Positions 16,404 to 25,565 are shown, counted from the first letter of the stretch. The stretch: 64,000 nt of DNA from Intestinicryptomonas porci (GCF_033971905.1 NZ_JALBUT010000007.1:95022-159021); one strand, 5' to 3'. Notes: a model not told the origin generated them from the sequence alone. Program-made: numbers and translations.

Positions 16404-18080
16404 ATGTTTAGATCAATTCTTATTCCCACCGCAGTTCTCCTTTCACTCACCACGCTTTTTGCCCAGCAGGAAATGCCTGCCGAATTGGCGTTGAAACTGA
16501 ATGACAAGGCAGAGAAACTATTCCCCAATAATGCAAAAGCCCAAGACAAATGGCTTAACGAGCAAAATGAAAACTACATGCTCCTGCCAATGCTGACGGC
16601 TCCCGCAGGCAACGAGGAAATTTTCAACAAACACATCAAACCCCTCGCCGAGAAAAAATTTGAACTCGACTTTACCTCGAAAGCCAAGTTTATACAGGAC
16701 ATGACAGAGGGTCTAATGGCGATAGACGCCTACAAAAACGTTTTTGGCGAAAACACCGCGCTTTTCAACAAGATGAAATCGGATGTTTTGAAATCAAACC
16801 CCGAAGACTTCAAAAAAGCGGCTAAACAATTTGAAGAGCAGTCTCAAATGATGATTGAAATTGATTCTCTTCCAAGAAATTCGCTGGTTGACGATACCCT
16901 CTTTTACGGTTTGAAAGCCGCCGCAAACAAGAAATTCCCGAACGACTTTGCAAAGCAGAAAACCTACCTTGAAAATATCCTGAACGTGTTTATTCAATAC
17001 GAAGTTTTGGCGGTAAACACAGAAAGCAATGCGGAAGCTTCCGCCAAGGAAGAATCTGAAACGCCGCAACAAGTGCAGGCAAACCACCAGGAAATCCTGA
17101 TGAACGCCCAAGTATTCATAAGGGGCGAGAACGGAGATGGCATAGGCATTATTTCGGAAATTAAAGGAAAGCCTGTTGTGATATTCCCAAAATCGTTTTA
17201 TGATGCAAACGGCATGCTGATTGTAAACAGCGTTGACGAACCTGTTTCGTACTCCGATGTTTTGGTTGCGAAAAACGCTCCATATGCAATTGCAGTGGTA
17301 AAATCCATGCCAAACGGAATGAAGCCTATTCCAATGGCGTCAACCGAAGAATTGAAAAAATCAATAGAAAAGACAGCTTTTCTTTTCTTGGTCCAAGACA
17401 ATTCAATTAATTTAAGGTCAAACTCAGTTGTTTCATTAAAAAATAACTCTTTGAATTTGAGCCGAAAATTGTTAAGCGGAACAAAACAAGGCACAGGGCT
17501 TTTCTTGTTCGATGAAAAAGGAAACGCCCAAATACTTGGTATCTGCATAACAGAAGAAAAAGATTTGGCTTTCCCCGACTTCTCAAACAAAACACAAACG
17601 AAACACTTTAGCAGAGGAATGCAGAATAAAACCGAAAAGGTTTACGTTTCAAGAGTGGACGATAATTCGGGCTGGCAAAAAATAGACCAGGCAAAATTTG
17701 CGGAAGAAGTCGCACTTTTAAAGAAGATTTCCGACAACAACAATTCTTTCCTTTCATTCTTTCTTGTAAACAACTTAAAAGACCTTGCAAATCTTGAAGT
17801 CTTCAACAATATTACAAATAAATATTCAAAAATATTTAAAGAAGAAATACAAAACGAGCCTTCTTTGGAAAAGAACATAAAGAACATGATATCCGAAACA
17901 ATCAATATCATGGGAAGAGATATTCGCAAAGTGAATATTTCAGAAATAAGCCCCGTTTTGAAATCGGAATTTGAATTTCAATTAAAGTTCCGCAATGCAA
18001 TGATTGATTCTTTAAAATCAGTCTTAAAGAAAAATCAATTTAAACGCTTCGACTTTGAAGACATTAGAAAAACAAGATAA
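16404..18080 (+). CDS. exported protein with a possible degenerate trypsin-like (S1) domain
   Basis: The 558-aa protein has a signal peptide (about residues 1-20, ending FAQQ). The first part is helical and charged (about 25-225). A beta-rich middle part (about 235-385) follows the order of a trypsin-like protease: a GDGIGIISE opening, VVIFPKSFYDANG where the catalytic-His segment would be, APYAIAVVKS where DxAxLK would carry Asp, and QGTGLFLFDEKGNAQILGIC where GxSGGP...G.vvGI would carry Ser. None of the three catalytic residues is present, so it would be a pseudo-protease. The C-terminal 170 residues are helical. Function unknown; the domain call is tentative. A strong terminator follows it. 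Confidence 0.78.
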   Translation: MFRSILIPTAVLLSLTTLFAQQEMPAELALKLNDKAEKLFPNNAKAQDKWLNEQNENYMLLPMLTAPAGNEEIFNKHIKPLAEKKFELDFTSKAKFIQDMTEGLMAIDAYKNVFGENTALFNKMKSDVLKSNPEDFKKAAKQFEEQSQMMIEIDSLPRNSLVDDTLFYGLKAAANKKFPNDFAKQKTYLENILNVFIQYEVLAVNTESNAEASAKEESETPQQVQANHQEILMNAQVFIRGENGDGIGIISEIKGKPVVIFPKSFYDANGMLIVNSVDEPVSYSDVLVAKNAPYAIAVVKSMPNGMKPIPMASTEELKKSIEKTAFLFLVQDNSINLRSNSVVSLKNNSLNLSRKLLSGTKQGTGLFLFDEKGNAQILGICITEEKDLAFPDFSNKTQTKHFSRGMQNKTEKVYVSRVDDNSGWQKIDQAKFAEEVALLKKISDNNNSFLSFFLVNNLKDLANLEVFNNITNKYSKIFKEEIQNEPSLEKNIKNMISETINIMGRDIRKVNISEISPVLKSEFEFQLKFRNAMIDSLKSVLKKNQFKRFDFEDIRKTR

Positions 18081-18093
18081 ATAAAAACAATTT

Positions 18094-18126
18094 AAAAGCG
18101 CATTGAAAAACAATGCGCTTTTTTTT
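18094..18126. terminator. intrinsic terminator between the exported protein and thiL (convergent)
   Basis: The stem AAAAGCGCATTG (18094-18105) pairs with CAATGCGCTTTT (18111-18122), and the T run continues to 18126. It is 14 bases after one stop and before the stop of thiL. Confidence 0.9.
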
Positions 18127-18132
18127 AACGCC

Positions 18133-19101
18133 TTAAAAATGGCTGAATCCCTCATCTTTGAACTCGGTTTTTACGCCCCAAGCGTCAATCAAATACAGCT
18201 TGGATTTTTCTCCGACTGACGAAACTATTCTACCGATTTCCGTAATTTCAGTCGAAGTTGCCGCCTTGAATTTGCTGATGAAAGCGTCCACCTCAAAATC
18301 AGACATATCGGACATGGTAAAAAGAAGCTCGTAGTCTTCCCCATCGCACAAAGATTTTTTTAGAGAATTGCCGACGAAATCGAATACGGGAATTTTATCC
18401 GCAAAAATCTCCGCGCTCTCGCCATCAGCCAATATGTCGAAAATGTCGCTTGCAAGACCGTCGCTTAAATCGGTGCAAGCCGAGACATTTGCGCACTTTG
18501 CCAAAAACAAGCCTTCCTTTAAGCGCGGCTCAAAAGTCAAATGACGCCCGCTTTCAAAACTCGCCCCGAGCGCGCCCGTCACAAAAATCCTGTCGCCACA
18601 CTTTGCGCCACTGCGCAAAAGAGGCTTTTGAACAGCCCCCAAAAGAGTAAGGTGCATTGAAAAAAATCCGCCGTCCCCCCTTGCCACGTCTCCGCCCACA
18701 AACTTTACTCCGATTTTTTGAGCCGCGAATTTCAGCCCGCGCGCAAATTCTTCAATCCATTCTATCGAAATTTTTGGCGATATTATTGAAGAAGTCATCG
18801 CATAAACGGGAACGCCCCCCATTGAGGCGATGTCGCTTGCATTTCTATTAAGAAGTTTTCTGCCGGCGTCAAAAGCGGAAGTTTCGGGCGAGAAATGCCG
18901 CCCCAAAATCACTGCATCACTCGTTGACAAAATGTTTTCCAAAGGAAAATTGCCTTTTGGCAAAACCGCGCAGTCATCGCCCGCGCCTTCGGGAGAAGGC
19001 GGCATGCAGGGCTTCAACGCGCCGCAAAAACGCCTTATGAGCTCCTTTTCAGAAAGCGAGCCCACCGATTTTGAAAATTCACGAGCAAAACATTCAGACA
19101 T
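18133..19101 (-). CDS. thiL: thiamine-monophosphate kinase
   Basis: The 322-aa ThiL phosphorylates thiamine monophosphate to the active diphosphate. The Mg-ATP site GAGDDCAVLP lies near the N terminus, followed by TSDAVILGRHF (Asp and His of the substrate site). The ASDIASMGGVPVYA segment, GGDVARGDGG, and the C-terminal DLSDGLASDI and DGEDYELLFT motifs are all present. This is the PurM-like fold. It is the last gene of pyrB-pyrC-CPBP-thiL and overlaps the CPBP gene by eight bases. thiG and thiH are at 39.5 kb, so the thiamine pathway is spread out. Confidence 0.95.
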   Translation of the reverse strand: MSECFAREFSKSVGSLSEKELIRRFCGALKPCMPPSPEGAGDDCAVLPKGNFPLENILSTSDAVILGRHFSPETSAFDAGRKLLNRNASDIASMGGVPVYAMTSSIISPKISIEWIEEFARGLKFAAQKIGVKFVGGDVARGDGGFFSMHLTLLGAVQKPLLRSGAKCGDRIFVTGALGASFESGRHLTFEPRLKEGLFLAKCANVSACTDLSDGLASDIFDILADGESAEIFADKIPVFDFVGNSLKKSLCDGEDYELLFTMSDMSDFEVDAFISKFKAATSTEITEIGRIVSSVGEKSKLYLIDAWGVKTEFKDEGFSHF

Positions 19102-19906
19102 TTATAAAATTTTCGTCAACCAACATTAAAAGCGACATCAAAGAATTAAAAAGAGAATGGACAACCATGGAGGCGCGTAAATCCCCGTAGCGTTCATAAA
19201 CCGCAATCAATAGCAGGCTTAAAACGAATATAGGCATAAATGCGGGCAGGCTGAAATGTACGGCAGCAAACAAAACGCTGACAATGACCGCCGAAAAAAC
19301 CGCCCCAAGCCTATTTTTTAATCCCCCGTACATAACTCCCCTGAAAACCAATTCCTCGGAAACAGGCGCAAGAAACATCACGGAAAACAGCGCAAAAAAC
19401 TTCATGCCGCCATCCACATCCCTGAAATACTCCACAACCTCCTGAGGCTCGATTTCGACGCCCCAAACAGTCAAGGCGACATTCCAAAACAGAGAAACAA
19501 GCGCAATTAAGGAAAAAAGGCCGAAAAAATATCCCGCGCTTCCAAGCGCGATTTTAAGAAAGCCCGCAGATTTTTCCCAAAAAAGCCTTGGCTTTGAATC
19601 GCTCTTTTTTAAGAACAAAAAAACCGCCCCCACTACAATGAAGTGCAATACCCCCATGCTTATGAAAACCTGCTCCGACTCGTTTTCGGTAAGGACTTCC
19701 GCCACTCTGTTTCCAATCGACGAACCGAACAAAACCGACATGGAAATCAAAAACGATATTAGAAAGAAGTCGGCAAGCGTAATGGCAAAGCCGACTTCCC
19801 TTTCGGGCTTTTTCAATTTTTTGCAAAGTTTTGAAAGAATTTCAAAACCGAATACAACCCAGGCAAGAAAAAACAGAACGGGAACAAGCAGAAAAACCAA
19901 GTCCAT
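19094..19906 (-). CDS. CPBP-family intramembrane metalloprotease
   Basis: The 270-aa multi-pass membrane protein has about seven hydrophobic segments. The three CPBP/Abi motifs are present: PVSEELVFRG (EExxxR), VLFAAVHF (FxxxH) and MVVHSLFNSL (HxxxN). The Glu, His and Asn are the predicted metal-binding and catalytic residues of Rce1-like intramembrane proteases. Substrates in bacteria are mostly unknown. It sits between pyrC (7-base gap) and thiL (8-base overlap), so it is probably expressed with pyrimidine and thiamine genes; this neighbourhood does not explain its function. The second CPBP gene of the window is at 51.7 kb. Confidence 0.9.
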   Translation of the reverse strand: MDLVFLLVPVLFFLAWVVFGFEILSKLCKKLKKPEREVGFAITLADFFLISFLISMSVLFGSSIGNRVAEVLTENESEQVFISMGVLHFIVVGAVFLFLKKSDSKPRLFWEKSAGFLKIALGSAGYFFGLFSLIALVSLFWNVALTVWGVEIEPQEVVEYFRDVDGGMKFFALFSVMFLAPVSEELVFRGVMYGGLKNRLGAVFSAVIVSVLFAAVHFSLPAFMPIFVLSLLLIAVYERYGDLRASMVVHSLFNSLMSLLMLVDENFINV

Positions 19907-19913
19907 AAGGCTC

Positions 19914-21191
19914 TTAAACTTCCACGCCGTTTTCAGCGGTATAGACCCTGCGCCCGTTTACGAAAGTCTGCATGACCTTTGCGCAAAGCTTCTTGCCAAG
20001 CCACGGAGAATTTGACGAGCGCGAGAACGTTTTTTCGTAAACATATTCCGCGTCCAAGTCAATCAGCGCAAAGTCGGCGGGAGCGCCACACGACAATGTT
20101 CCTGCGTCCAAATTCAAAAGCTTTGCGGGATTGCACGTCATGAGGGCTACAAGCTTTTCAAGAGGCATTAGACCGCTTTTTACCAAAGCTTCATAGCACA
20201 CACTGAAAGACGTTTCAAAGCCTATGATTCCAAAAGCCGCGTAATCGAACTCCTTATCCTTGTCGTTTACAGAGTGCGGGGCATGGTCTGTCGCTATGAC
20301 GTCTATTGTGCCGTCGCAAAGACCTTTTATGATGGAGAGCCTGTCGCTTTCGTCCCTAAGCGGCGGATTCATCTTGGCGTTGGTGTTAAAGCCGTCGCAG
20401 GCGGCGGCGGTCAAGGCGATGTGGTGCGGAGTGGCTTCGGCTGAAACCTTTATTCCGCGAGCCTTTGCCCTGCGGACAATATCGATGGAATATCCGCTTG
20501 AAAGGTGCTGCAAATGAACCCTTGCCCCCGTGTAGTGCGAAAGAATAACGTCTCTTGACACAATCAAATCCTCACCCGCAGACGGCCAGCCCGCAAGACC
20601 GAGCTTGTAAGACCATTCGCCCTCGTGAACCTGCCCTTTCGCGGTCAGCGTAGCCTCTTGGCAGTGGTCCATGACCAAAAGCCCGAACATGTCGGCATAC
20701 TGCAAGGCGTTAAGCATAAGCTCGTTGTTTTGAACGCAACCGCCGTCGTCGGTAATCGCAACAACGCCTGCATTTTTCAAAGAGCCTATCGGTGCAAGCT
20801 TTTGCCCCGCCCTGCCCTCTGTGATACAGCCCGTCTGGTAAACTTTTACGACCGCATTCTGCTTTATAAGCTCGTCAACCAGCTTTACTGTTGCGGTGTT
20901 GTCAACCGCGGGAACGGTATTGGGCATTGCGACAACGCTCGTAATTCCGCCCGCCGCCGCCGCGCTTGTCCCCGTCCTTATGGTTTCTTTTGAGGTTTGC
21001 CCAGGCTCGCGCAAATGCGCGTGAATATCCACAATCCCGGGGATTAAAAGCATTCCGTTTGCGTCGATTGCTTCCGCGCCGTCGGGAGATTGCGAAACGA
21101 ACTTTCCGTTTGAAACATGCACGTCCGCAATTTTATCGACATTGTTTGCGGGATCCACCACTCTGGCGTTTTTTATTGTAAAATTTTTCAT
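19914..21191 (-). CDS. pyrC: dihydroorotase
   Basis: The 425-aa protein is the long, class I (AllB/PyrC-like) dihydroorotase that closes carbamoyl-aspartate to dihydroorotate. The metal site is DIHAHLREPGQTSKET, with HxH at about residue 60. The LVMDHCQEATLT segment, VHLQHLSS (His), and the ATDHAPHS metal Asp are also visible. The longer frame to 21263 adds a basic stretch that overlaps pyrB; I use the ATG at 21191, 13 bases after the pyrB stop. Adjacent pyrB supports the pyrimidine assignment. An inactive dihydroorotase subunit as found in some bacteria is unlikely because all metal ligands are present. Confidence 0.95.
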   Translation of the reverse strand: MKNFTIKNARVVDPANNVDKIADVHVSNGKFVSQSPDGAEAIDANGMLLIPGIVDIHAHLREPGQTSKETIRTGTSAAAAGGITSVVAMPNTVPAVDNTATVKLVDELIKQNAVVKVYQTGCITEGRAGQKLAPIGSLKNAGVVAITDDGGCVQNNELMLNALQYADMFGLLVMDHCQEATLTAKGQVHEGEWSYKLGLAGWPSAGEDLIVSRDVILSHYTGARVHLQHLSSGYSIDIVRRAKARGIKVSAEATPHHIALTAAACDGFNTNAKMNPPLRDESDRLSIIKGLCDGTIDVIATDHAPHSVNDKDKEFDYAAFGIIGFETSFSVCYEALVKSGLMPLEKLVALMTCNPAKLLNLDAGTLSCGAPADFALIDLDAEYVYEKTFSRSSNSPWLGKKLCAKVMQTFVNGRRVYTAENGVEV

Positions 21192-21204
21192 GAAAAGCCG
21201 CTTT

Positions 21205-22167
21205 CTATTTGATTTTTGACGCCGCGCACAGGCAAAGATGAATTGCCGCCATTCTGACTGCAACGCCGTTTGTAACCTGGCTTAAAATAACCGAACGCGG
21301 GGAATCCGCAAGGTAGGTGTCAACTTCAACTCCCCTGTTTATAGGCCCCGGGTGCATTATTATTGCGTCTTTTTTAAGGAAGCCCTCGCGCAGCCTGTTA
21401 AGACCAAAAACATTGGCATACTCGGATATCGAAGGGAAGTAGTTTGCGCTCTGGCGTTCGTGCTGTATTCTCAAAAGCATGACAGCGTCCGCATCTTTCA
21501 CCGCATCTTTCAAATCGTGGCAGACTTTAACGCCCATCTTTTCAAATTCGCGCGGAACCAAAGTTGAAGGCCCCGACAAAACGACATCCACTCCCTGCTT
21601 TTTGAGGCAGTATATGTTTGAGCGCGCGACCCTGCTGAAAAGAATGTCCCCCAAAATCGTAACTTTCTTGCCCCTCAAATCGTCGCCGAATTTTTCGCGC
21701 AGGGTAAAAGAATCGAGGAGAGCCTGCGTCGGGTGGGCATGCGCCCCGTCGCCCGCGTTTATGACGGGAATGCGCAGACGCTCCGCAAGATACTTTGCGG
21801 CTCCCGCGGCGGAGTGGCGTATGATAATCATGTCGGCGGTGATTGCCTCGAGATTTTTTGCGGTGTCTTTCAACGTCTCGCCCTTTGTTATGGAAGAGGC
21901 GGACGAATTTACCGACAATACATCAGCCCCAAGCCGATAAGCCGACATTTCAAAGGCGTTGCGCGTGCGCGTGCTCGGCTCCAAAAACAAATTCACTATG
22001 GTTTTTCCGCGCTGGCAGGGAAGCTTGCCGAGCTTGTTTACAATGCTTTCCTTAAAAACTTTGGCAAGAGCCATAATCTCTTCGATTTCCCAAAGCTCTA
22101 AATCTTTAATGTTTGTGAGATCCTTGCGGAACCACTTGAAAGAATTTAAAAATTTTACGGATGCCAT
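21205..22167 (-). CDS. pyrB: aspartate carbamoyltransferase, catalytic subunit
   Basis: The 320-aa enzyme carbamoylates aspartate in pyrimidine synthesis. The carbamoyl-phosphate loop FLEPSTRTRNAFEM (about residues 60-73) is the ATCase signature, followed by DGAHAHPTQALLDSFTL, KVTILGDILFSRVARS, and the C-terminal IIMHPGPINRGVEVD. The Gln in HPTQ and the Arg-Gln region of HERQSANYF (aspartate loop) are present. It is the first gene of pyrB-pyrC-CPBP-thiL. No pyrI is adjacent, so this is probably the unregulated class of ATCase. A terminator for metY lies upstream of its start. Confidence 0.96.
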   Translation of the reverse strand: MASVKFLNSFKWFRKDLTNIKDLELWEIEEIMALAKVFKESIVNKLGKLPCQRGKTIVNLFLEPSTRTRNAFEMSAYRLGADVLSVNSSASSITKGETLKDTAKNLEAITADMIIIRHSAAGAAKYLAERLRIPVINAGDGAHAHPTQALLDSFTLREKFGDDLRGKKVTILGDILFSRVARSNIYCLKKQGVDVVLSGPSTLVPREFEKMGVKVCHDLKDAVKDADAVMLLRIQHERQSANYFPSISEYANVFGLNRLREGFLKKDAIIMHPGPINRGVEVDTYLADSPRSVILSQVTNGVAVRMAAIHLCLCAASKIK

Positions 22168-22233
22168 ATACTGCTATTTTAAAGAATATTGAACCTGCGC
22201 AAATATTTTGTCAAAAAAAATCCGAACGGGCGC

Positions 22234-22265
22234 AAAAAAACTGCGGACGGAAAGCCCGCAGTTTT
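22234..22265 (-). terminator. intrinsic terminator after metY
   Basis: The stem AAAACTGCGG (22237-22246) pairs with CCGCAGTTTT (22256-22265). The T run lies on the minus strand (A at 22234-22240). It lies just after the metY stop at 22272. Confidence 0.85.
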
Positions 22266-22271
22266 GCAAAT

Positions 22272-23543
22272 TTATTTTTCAAGAGCCTGTTTGAAATCAA
22301 CAATAATGTCGTCTATATGCTCGATGCCGACGCTAACCCTGATTAGCTCGGGAAGAATGCCCGTTTCTCTCTGTGCTTCTTCCGAAAGCTGGCGGTGCGT
22401 TGTGCTTGCGGGATGCAAAACGCTCGTGCGCGAATCCGCAACGTGTATGACTTGCGCCGCAAGCTTCAAGGAATTCATGAACTTTTCCGCCTCATGCGCC
22501 CCGCCCTTCGGACCGAAAGTCAAAACGCCGCTGCAAGCCTTTAAGTATTTGTCGGCATAAGGCTTTTCGGGAGAGGATTTAAGCCCAGGATACTCGACCC
22601 ACGAAACTTTCGGGTGGTTTTCCAAAAACTCGGCAAGCTTCAAGGCGTTGGAGCTGTGACGCTCCATGCGAAGCGGAAGCGTCTCCAAATTCATGTTTAT
22701 CAAGAACGCGTTTTGCGGCGACAAAATCGCGCCCGTATCGCGCATTATGTGCGTGCGCGCCTTGACCAAAAACGCGAATTTGCCAAACTTCTTGGCGTAA
22801 ACCATGCCGTGATAGCTTTCATCAGGCGTGCAAAAATCGGGGAATTTAGGGTTGTCGTAATTGAAGTCTCCCTTGTCAACGATAATTCCGCCCATTGCAG
22901 AGGCATGCCCGTCGGCATACTTTGAAAGGCTGTGGATTACCAAATTCGCCCCGAAGTCAAAAGGTCTGCATAATGCGGGTGTCGGGAAAGTATTGTCAAC
23001 GGCAAACGGAATGTTAAATTCCCTTGCGACATTCGCAAACTTTTCAAAATCCAAAACTTTGACGCTCGGGTTTGACAAAGTTTCGCCAAAAATAAATTTT
23101 GTGTTCGGGCGAACTTTTGAACGTATTTCATCTGCGCTTGCCTTGGGGTCAACAAAAGTAACTTCGACGCCGAGCTTTTTTACGGTGTGCGCAAACAAGT
23201 TGTAAGTTCCTCCGTAAATTGTCGATGCGCTCAAGATGTGGTCGCCCGCATTGCACAAATTAAAAATAAGAGCCGTCGAAGCCGCCTGTCCGCTCGAAAA
23301 CGCAATCGCACCTATTCCGCCTTCAAGAGCCGCAAACTTGCGCTCAAGCGCGTCGATTGTCGGATTTCCAAGCCGTGTGTAAAAGTAGCCGCTTTCGTCA
23401 AGGTCGAACAGCTTTGCAAGCTCTTCGCATGAAGTGTATCTGAAAGTCGTGCTTTGGCAAATCGGCAATACGCGCGGCTCGCCGTTTTTCGGTTCGTAGC
23501 CCGCCTGTACGGCAAGCGTTTCGATATGAGTCTTGTTTTCCAT
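22272..23543 (-). CDS. metY: O-acetylhomoserine sulfhydrylase (Cys/Met PLP family)
   Basis: The 423-aa protein belongs to the Cys/Met-metabolism PLP enzymes. It shows the AVQAGYEP start, the YTRLGNPTIDALE segment that binds PLP phosphate, SSGQAASTALI, and PFAVDNTFPTPALCRPF. The PLP lysine lies in VIHSLSKYADGHASAMGG. The length and the insertion SYHGMVYAKKFGKFAF favour the MetY type, which makes homocysteine from O-acetylhomoserine and sulfide. CTT-gamma-lyase-type enzymes share many motifs, so the exact substrate is inferred. Homoserine dehydrogenase, an upstream step, is at 33.4 kb. A terminator follows. Confidence 0.9.
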   Translation of the reverse strand: MENKTHIETLAVQAGYEPKNGEPRVLPICQSTTFRYTSCEELAKLFDLDESGYFYTRLGNPTIDALERKFAALEGGIGAIAFSSGQAASTALIFNLCNAGDHILSASTIYGGTYNLFAHTVKKLGVEVTFVDPKASADEIRSKVRPNTKFIFGETLSNPSVKVLDFEKFANVAREFNIPFAVDNTFPTPALCRPFDFGANLVIHSLSKYADGHASAMGGIIVDKGDFNYDNPKFPDFCTPDESYHGMVYAKKFGKFAFLVKARTHIMRDTGAILSPQNAFLINMNLETLPLRMERHSSNALKLAEFLENHPKVSWVEYPGLKSSPEKPYADKYLKACSGVLTFGPKGGAHEAEKFMNSLKLAAQVIHVADSRTSVLHPASTTHRQLSEEAQRETGILPELIRVSVGIEHIDDIIVDFKQALEK

Positions 23544-23556
23544 GTTATTAGATTTT

Positions 23557-24528
23557 TTAAAGGTTGGCGGTTTCCCTCAAAACTTTTATGAGGTTTAGGA
23601 AGTCGCTCGGCGGCTTTGCTGAAACATCAATCTGCTTTTCGGGATTTACAGGATGCGCCATTTTAAGCGAATAGGCGTGAAGCATAACCCTCTGCGGCGG
23701 CTCGATTTTCTTCATTTTGTTCTTTTGGAAATTGTAAGTGTAATCTCCGAGTATGGGAAATCCGATTGAAGAGAGATGGACGCGGATTGGATGCGTCCTG
23801 CCCGTAAAAATTCGGCATTTCAAAAGAGCCGCGTCGCTTCCGAAGCTTTCGAGCATTTCCCAGTCGGTATGCGCGTCCCTGCCCGATAAATCGTCGCAAA
23901 CGCACATCTTGGTGCGGAAGTCGGGATGCCTTGCAATCGCCTTTTGTATAGACCCCGTGCGAACCGACGGAACACCGCATACAAGCGCGACATAGGTTTT
24001 TTCCATATCGCGCTCCGAAAACATTTTGACAAGGCTGTAATAAGCCCTGTCGGTCTTGGCCATAATCATGACGCCCGAAGTTTCCTTGTCGAGCCTGTGG
24101 ACAATACCGGGGCGCATCGCGCCTCCCGCCATGCTGAGTTTTGACTTGCAGTGGTGCATCATCGCATGGCACAAAGTGTCCTCTCCCGTTCCGCTTCCGG
24201 GGTGGACTGTCATTCCCGCGGGCTTGTTCACCACAACAACATCTTCGTCCTCGTACAAAATTTCAACGGGTATTTCAACGGGTTTTACCTCTGCGGGCGG
24301 AATTTCGGGAAGGACAATTTCAACAACGTCCCCCGCCTCCAATATCCGCTTTTTGGGAATTGCCTCGCCCGATATTTTCACATTGCCACCCTTAAAGCTT
24401 TCTTCGAGCCTCGAACGCGAAAATTCCCCCGCAAAAAATGCGGAAACAGCCTTGTCTGCCCTGACAGGTTCCGCGCCCTCGGGGTGAACGTAAAGGCGCA
24501 CTTGCGGCTCGGTTTCGGGCGCGCTCAT
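23557..24528 (-). CDS. RluD-type 23S rRNA/tRNA pseudouridine synthase
   Basis: The 323-aa protein has an S4 RNA-binding domain (about 20-80) and the RluA/RluD catalytic domain. The signature HRLDKETSGVMIMAKT holds the catalytic Asp, and GRTHPIRVHLSSIGFPILGDYTY holds the conserved Arg and closing strand. Such enzymes isomerise specific uridines in rRNA (RluD acts on helix 69) or tRNA. The exact target is not readable, so I give no symbol. The ATG at 24528 overlaps the def stop by four bases (ATGA), indicating translational coupling. metY follows after 13 bases. Confidence 0.92.
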   Translation of the reverse strand: MSAPETEPQVRLYVHPEGAEPVRADKAVSAFFAGEFSRSRLEESFKGGNVKISGEAIPKKRILEAGDVVEIVLPEIPPAEVKPVEIPVEILYEDEDVVVVNKPAGMTVHPGSGTGEDTLCHAMMHHCKSKLSMAGGAMRPGIVHRLDKETSGVMIMAKTDRAYYSLVKMFSERDMEKTYVALVCGVPSVRTGSIQKAIARHPDFRTKMCVCDDLSGRDAHTDWEMLESFGSDAALLKCRIFTGRTHPIRVHLSSIGFPILGDYTYNFQKNKMKKIEPPQRVMLHAYSLKMAHPVNPEKQIDVSAKPPSDFLNLIKVLRETANL

Positions 24529-25106
24529 TTCTGCCCCTTCAAGAAGTCGCGCGAAGAACGCTTTATTTTTTTGAGCTTGGACGATATTTTCAAAAGCTGT
24601 TTGGAAGAGAGTCTGTCAACAAAAGTGACGCCGTCCAAATGGTCGTTTTCGTGCTGGATACAGCGCGCAAAAAGCCCGTCGCAAACGATTTCATGCCGCA
24701 ATCCGCGCAAGTCGTTGTAAGTCAGCCTCACCTTGTAAAAACGCTCTACTTCAGCATAAATCCCGGGGAAGGAAAGGCAACCCTCCTCCGCGGTTTCAAC
24801 ATACATGCCCGCGTTTTCAACTTCAGGATTTACGGCAACAAGCGGCATTGCAAGCTCAAGAGGAACATATCGCCCGTCGAGAGTGAAATTGCATTCGCTA
24901 TCCGTATCGACTCTGCGGCGCATGTCGATTACAAACATTCTTTTAGATATGCCGACCTGCGGAGCGGCAAGCCCTATGCCGTTTGCCTCGCACATCGTCT
25001 CAAACATATCGTTTGCGAGCGTTTCAAGCTCATCGTTAAATATGTCGATGTCTTCCGCCTTCTGCTTCAAGACAGGCTCTCCGTACTGTGTGACGCGCAT
25101 CTGCAT
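24525..25106 (-). CDS. def: peptide deformylase
   Basis: The 193-aa enzyme removes the formyl group from new polypeptides. All three motifs are present: GIGLAAPQVG (motif 1, about residues 42-51), EEGCLSFPG (motif 2, with the metal Cys, about 108-116) and QHENDHLDG (motif 3, HExxH, about 150-158). The Cys and two His bind iron. The C-terminal helix is basic. It lies between a 147-aa unknown gene (15-base gap) and the pseudouridine synthase (4-base overlap). Length is normal. Confidence 0.96.
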   Translation of the reverse strand: MQMRVTQYGEPVLKQKAEDIDIFNDELETLANDMFETMCEANGIGLAAPQVGISKRMFVIDMRRRVDTDSECNFTLDGRYVPLELAMPLVAVNPEVENAGMYVETAEEGCLSFPGIYAEVERFYKVRLTYNDLRGLRHEIVCDGLFARCIQHENDHLDGVTFVDRLSSKQLLKISSKLKKIKRSSRDFLKGQK

Positions 25107-25121
25107 AAGAATTTCCTGAAT

Positions 25122-25565
25122 TTACTCTGTTGGAATTTTGTTGTTTGTTGGAACGACCAAAACGGGTTCCTTGCTCTTTATCCAAATTTTCTGCTCCTTG
25201 AAAATCTTTGCAGAACCGAACTCGCAGGCTTCGGCGACGGTGCGCACGGGATAACGTCTGCCCTTTATCGAACGGTTGAAGTCGTACGCGCCAAGATGGA
25301 GCTTTTCAAGCGCGGTTGCGGGATTGTCGTCTTCGGGAATTTGCACAACCCACCCCGTGAAGTCGGTATCACCCTTGAACTTGCCGTAAGGGTCGCTCAA
25401 AAGGAACACAAACTGCTTTTTTACAGGAGGCTCTTTTTCGCCTTTGGACTCCTCCGCAAGCTTTGTCTCCATATTGATGTCCTCTATGATTTTGGCGATG
25501 TCAAGCGTGTCTATTTTAGCGCGCTGAAGCACCATTTTTACCAATTCCAAATCTACCTTTGCCAT
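25122..25565 (-). CDS. conserved-looking protein of unknown function
   Basis: The 147-aa protein has no motif I recognise. The N terminus is helical (KVDLELVKMVLQRAKIDTLDIAKIIEDI), followed by a charged linker (ESKGEKEPPVKK). A mixed alpha/beta part follows: FVFLLSDPYGKF, TGWVVQIPEDDNPATALEKLHLGAYDFN, RRYPVRTVAEACEF and FKEQKIWIKSKEPVLVV. The latter strands suggest a small folded domain. No signal peptide or membrane segment is present, so it should be cytoplasmic. It is the first gene of an operon with def and the pseudouridine synthase, so a translation-linked role is possible but not shown. Coding potential is clear: an ATG at 25565, no overlap, and codon use like its neighbours. Confidence 0.75.
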   Translation of the reverse strand: MAKVDLELVKMVLQRAKIDTLDIAKIIEDINMETKLAEESKGEKEPPVKKQFVFLLSDPYGKFKGDTDFTGWVVQIPEDDNPATALEKLHLGAYDFNRSIKGRRYPVRTVAEACEFGSAKIFKEQKIWIKSKEPVLVVPTNNKIPTE

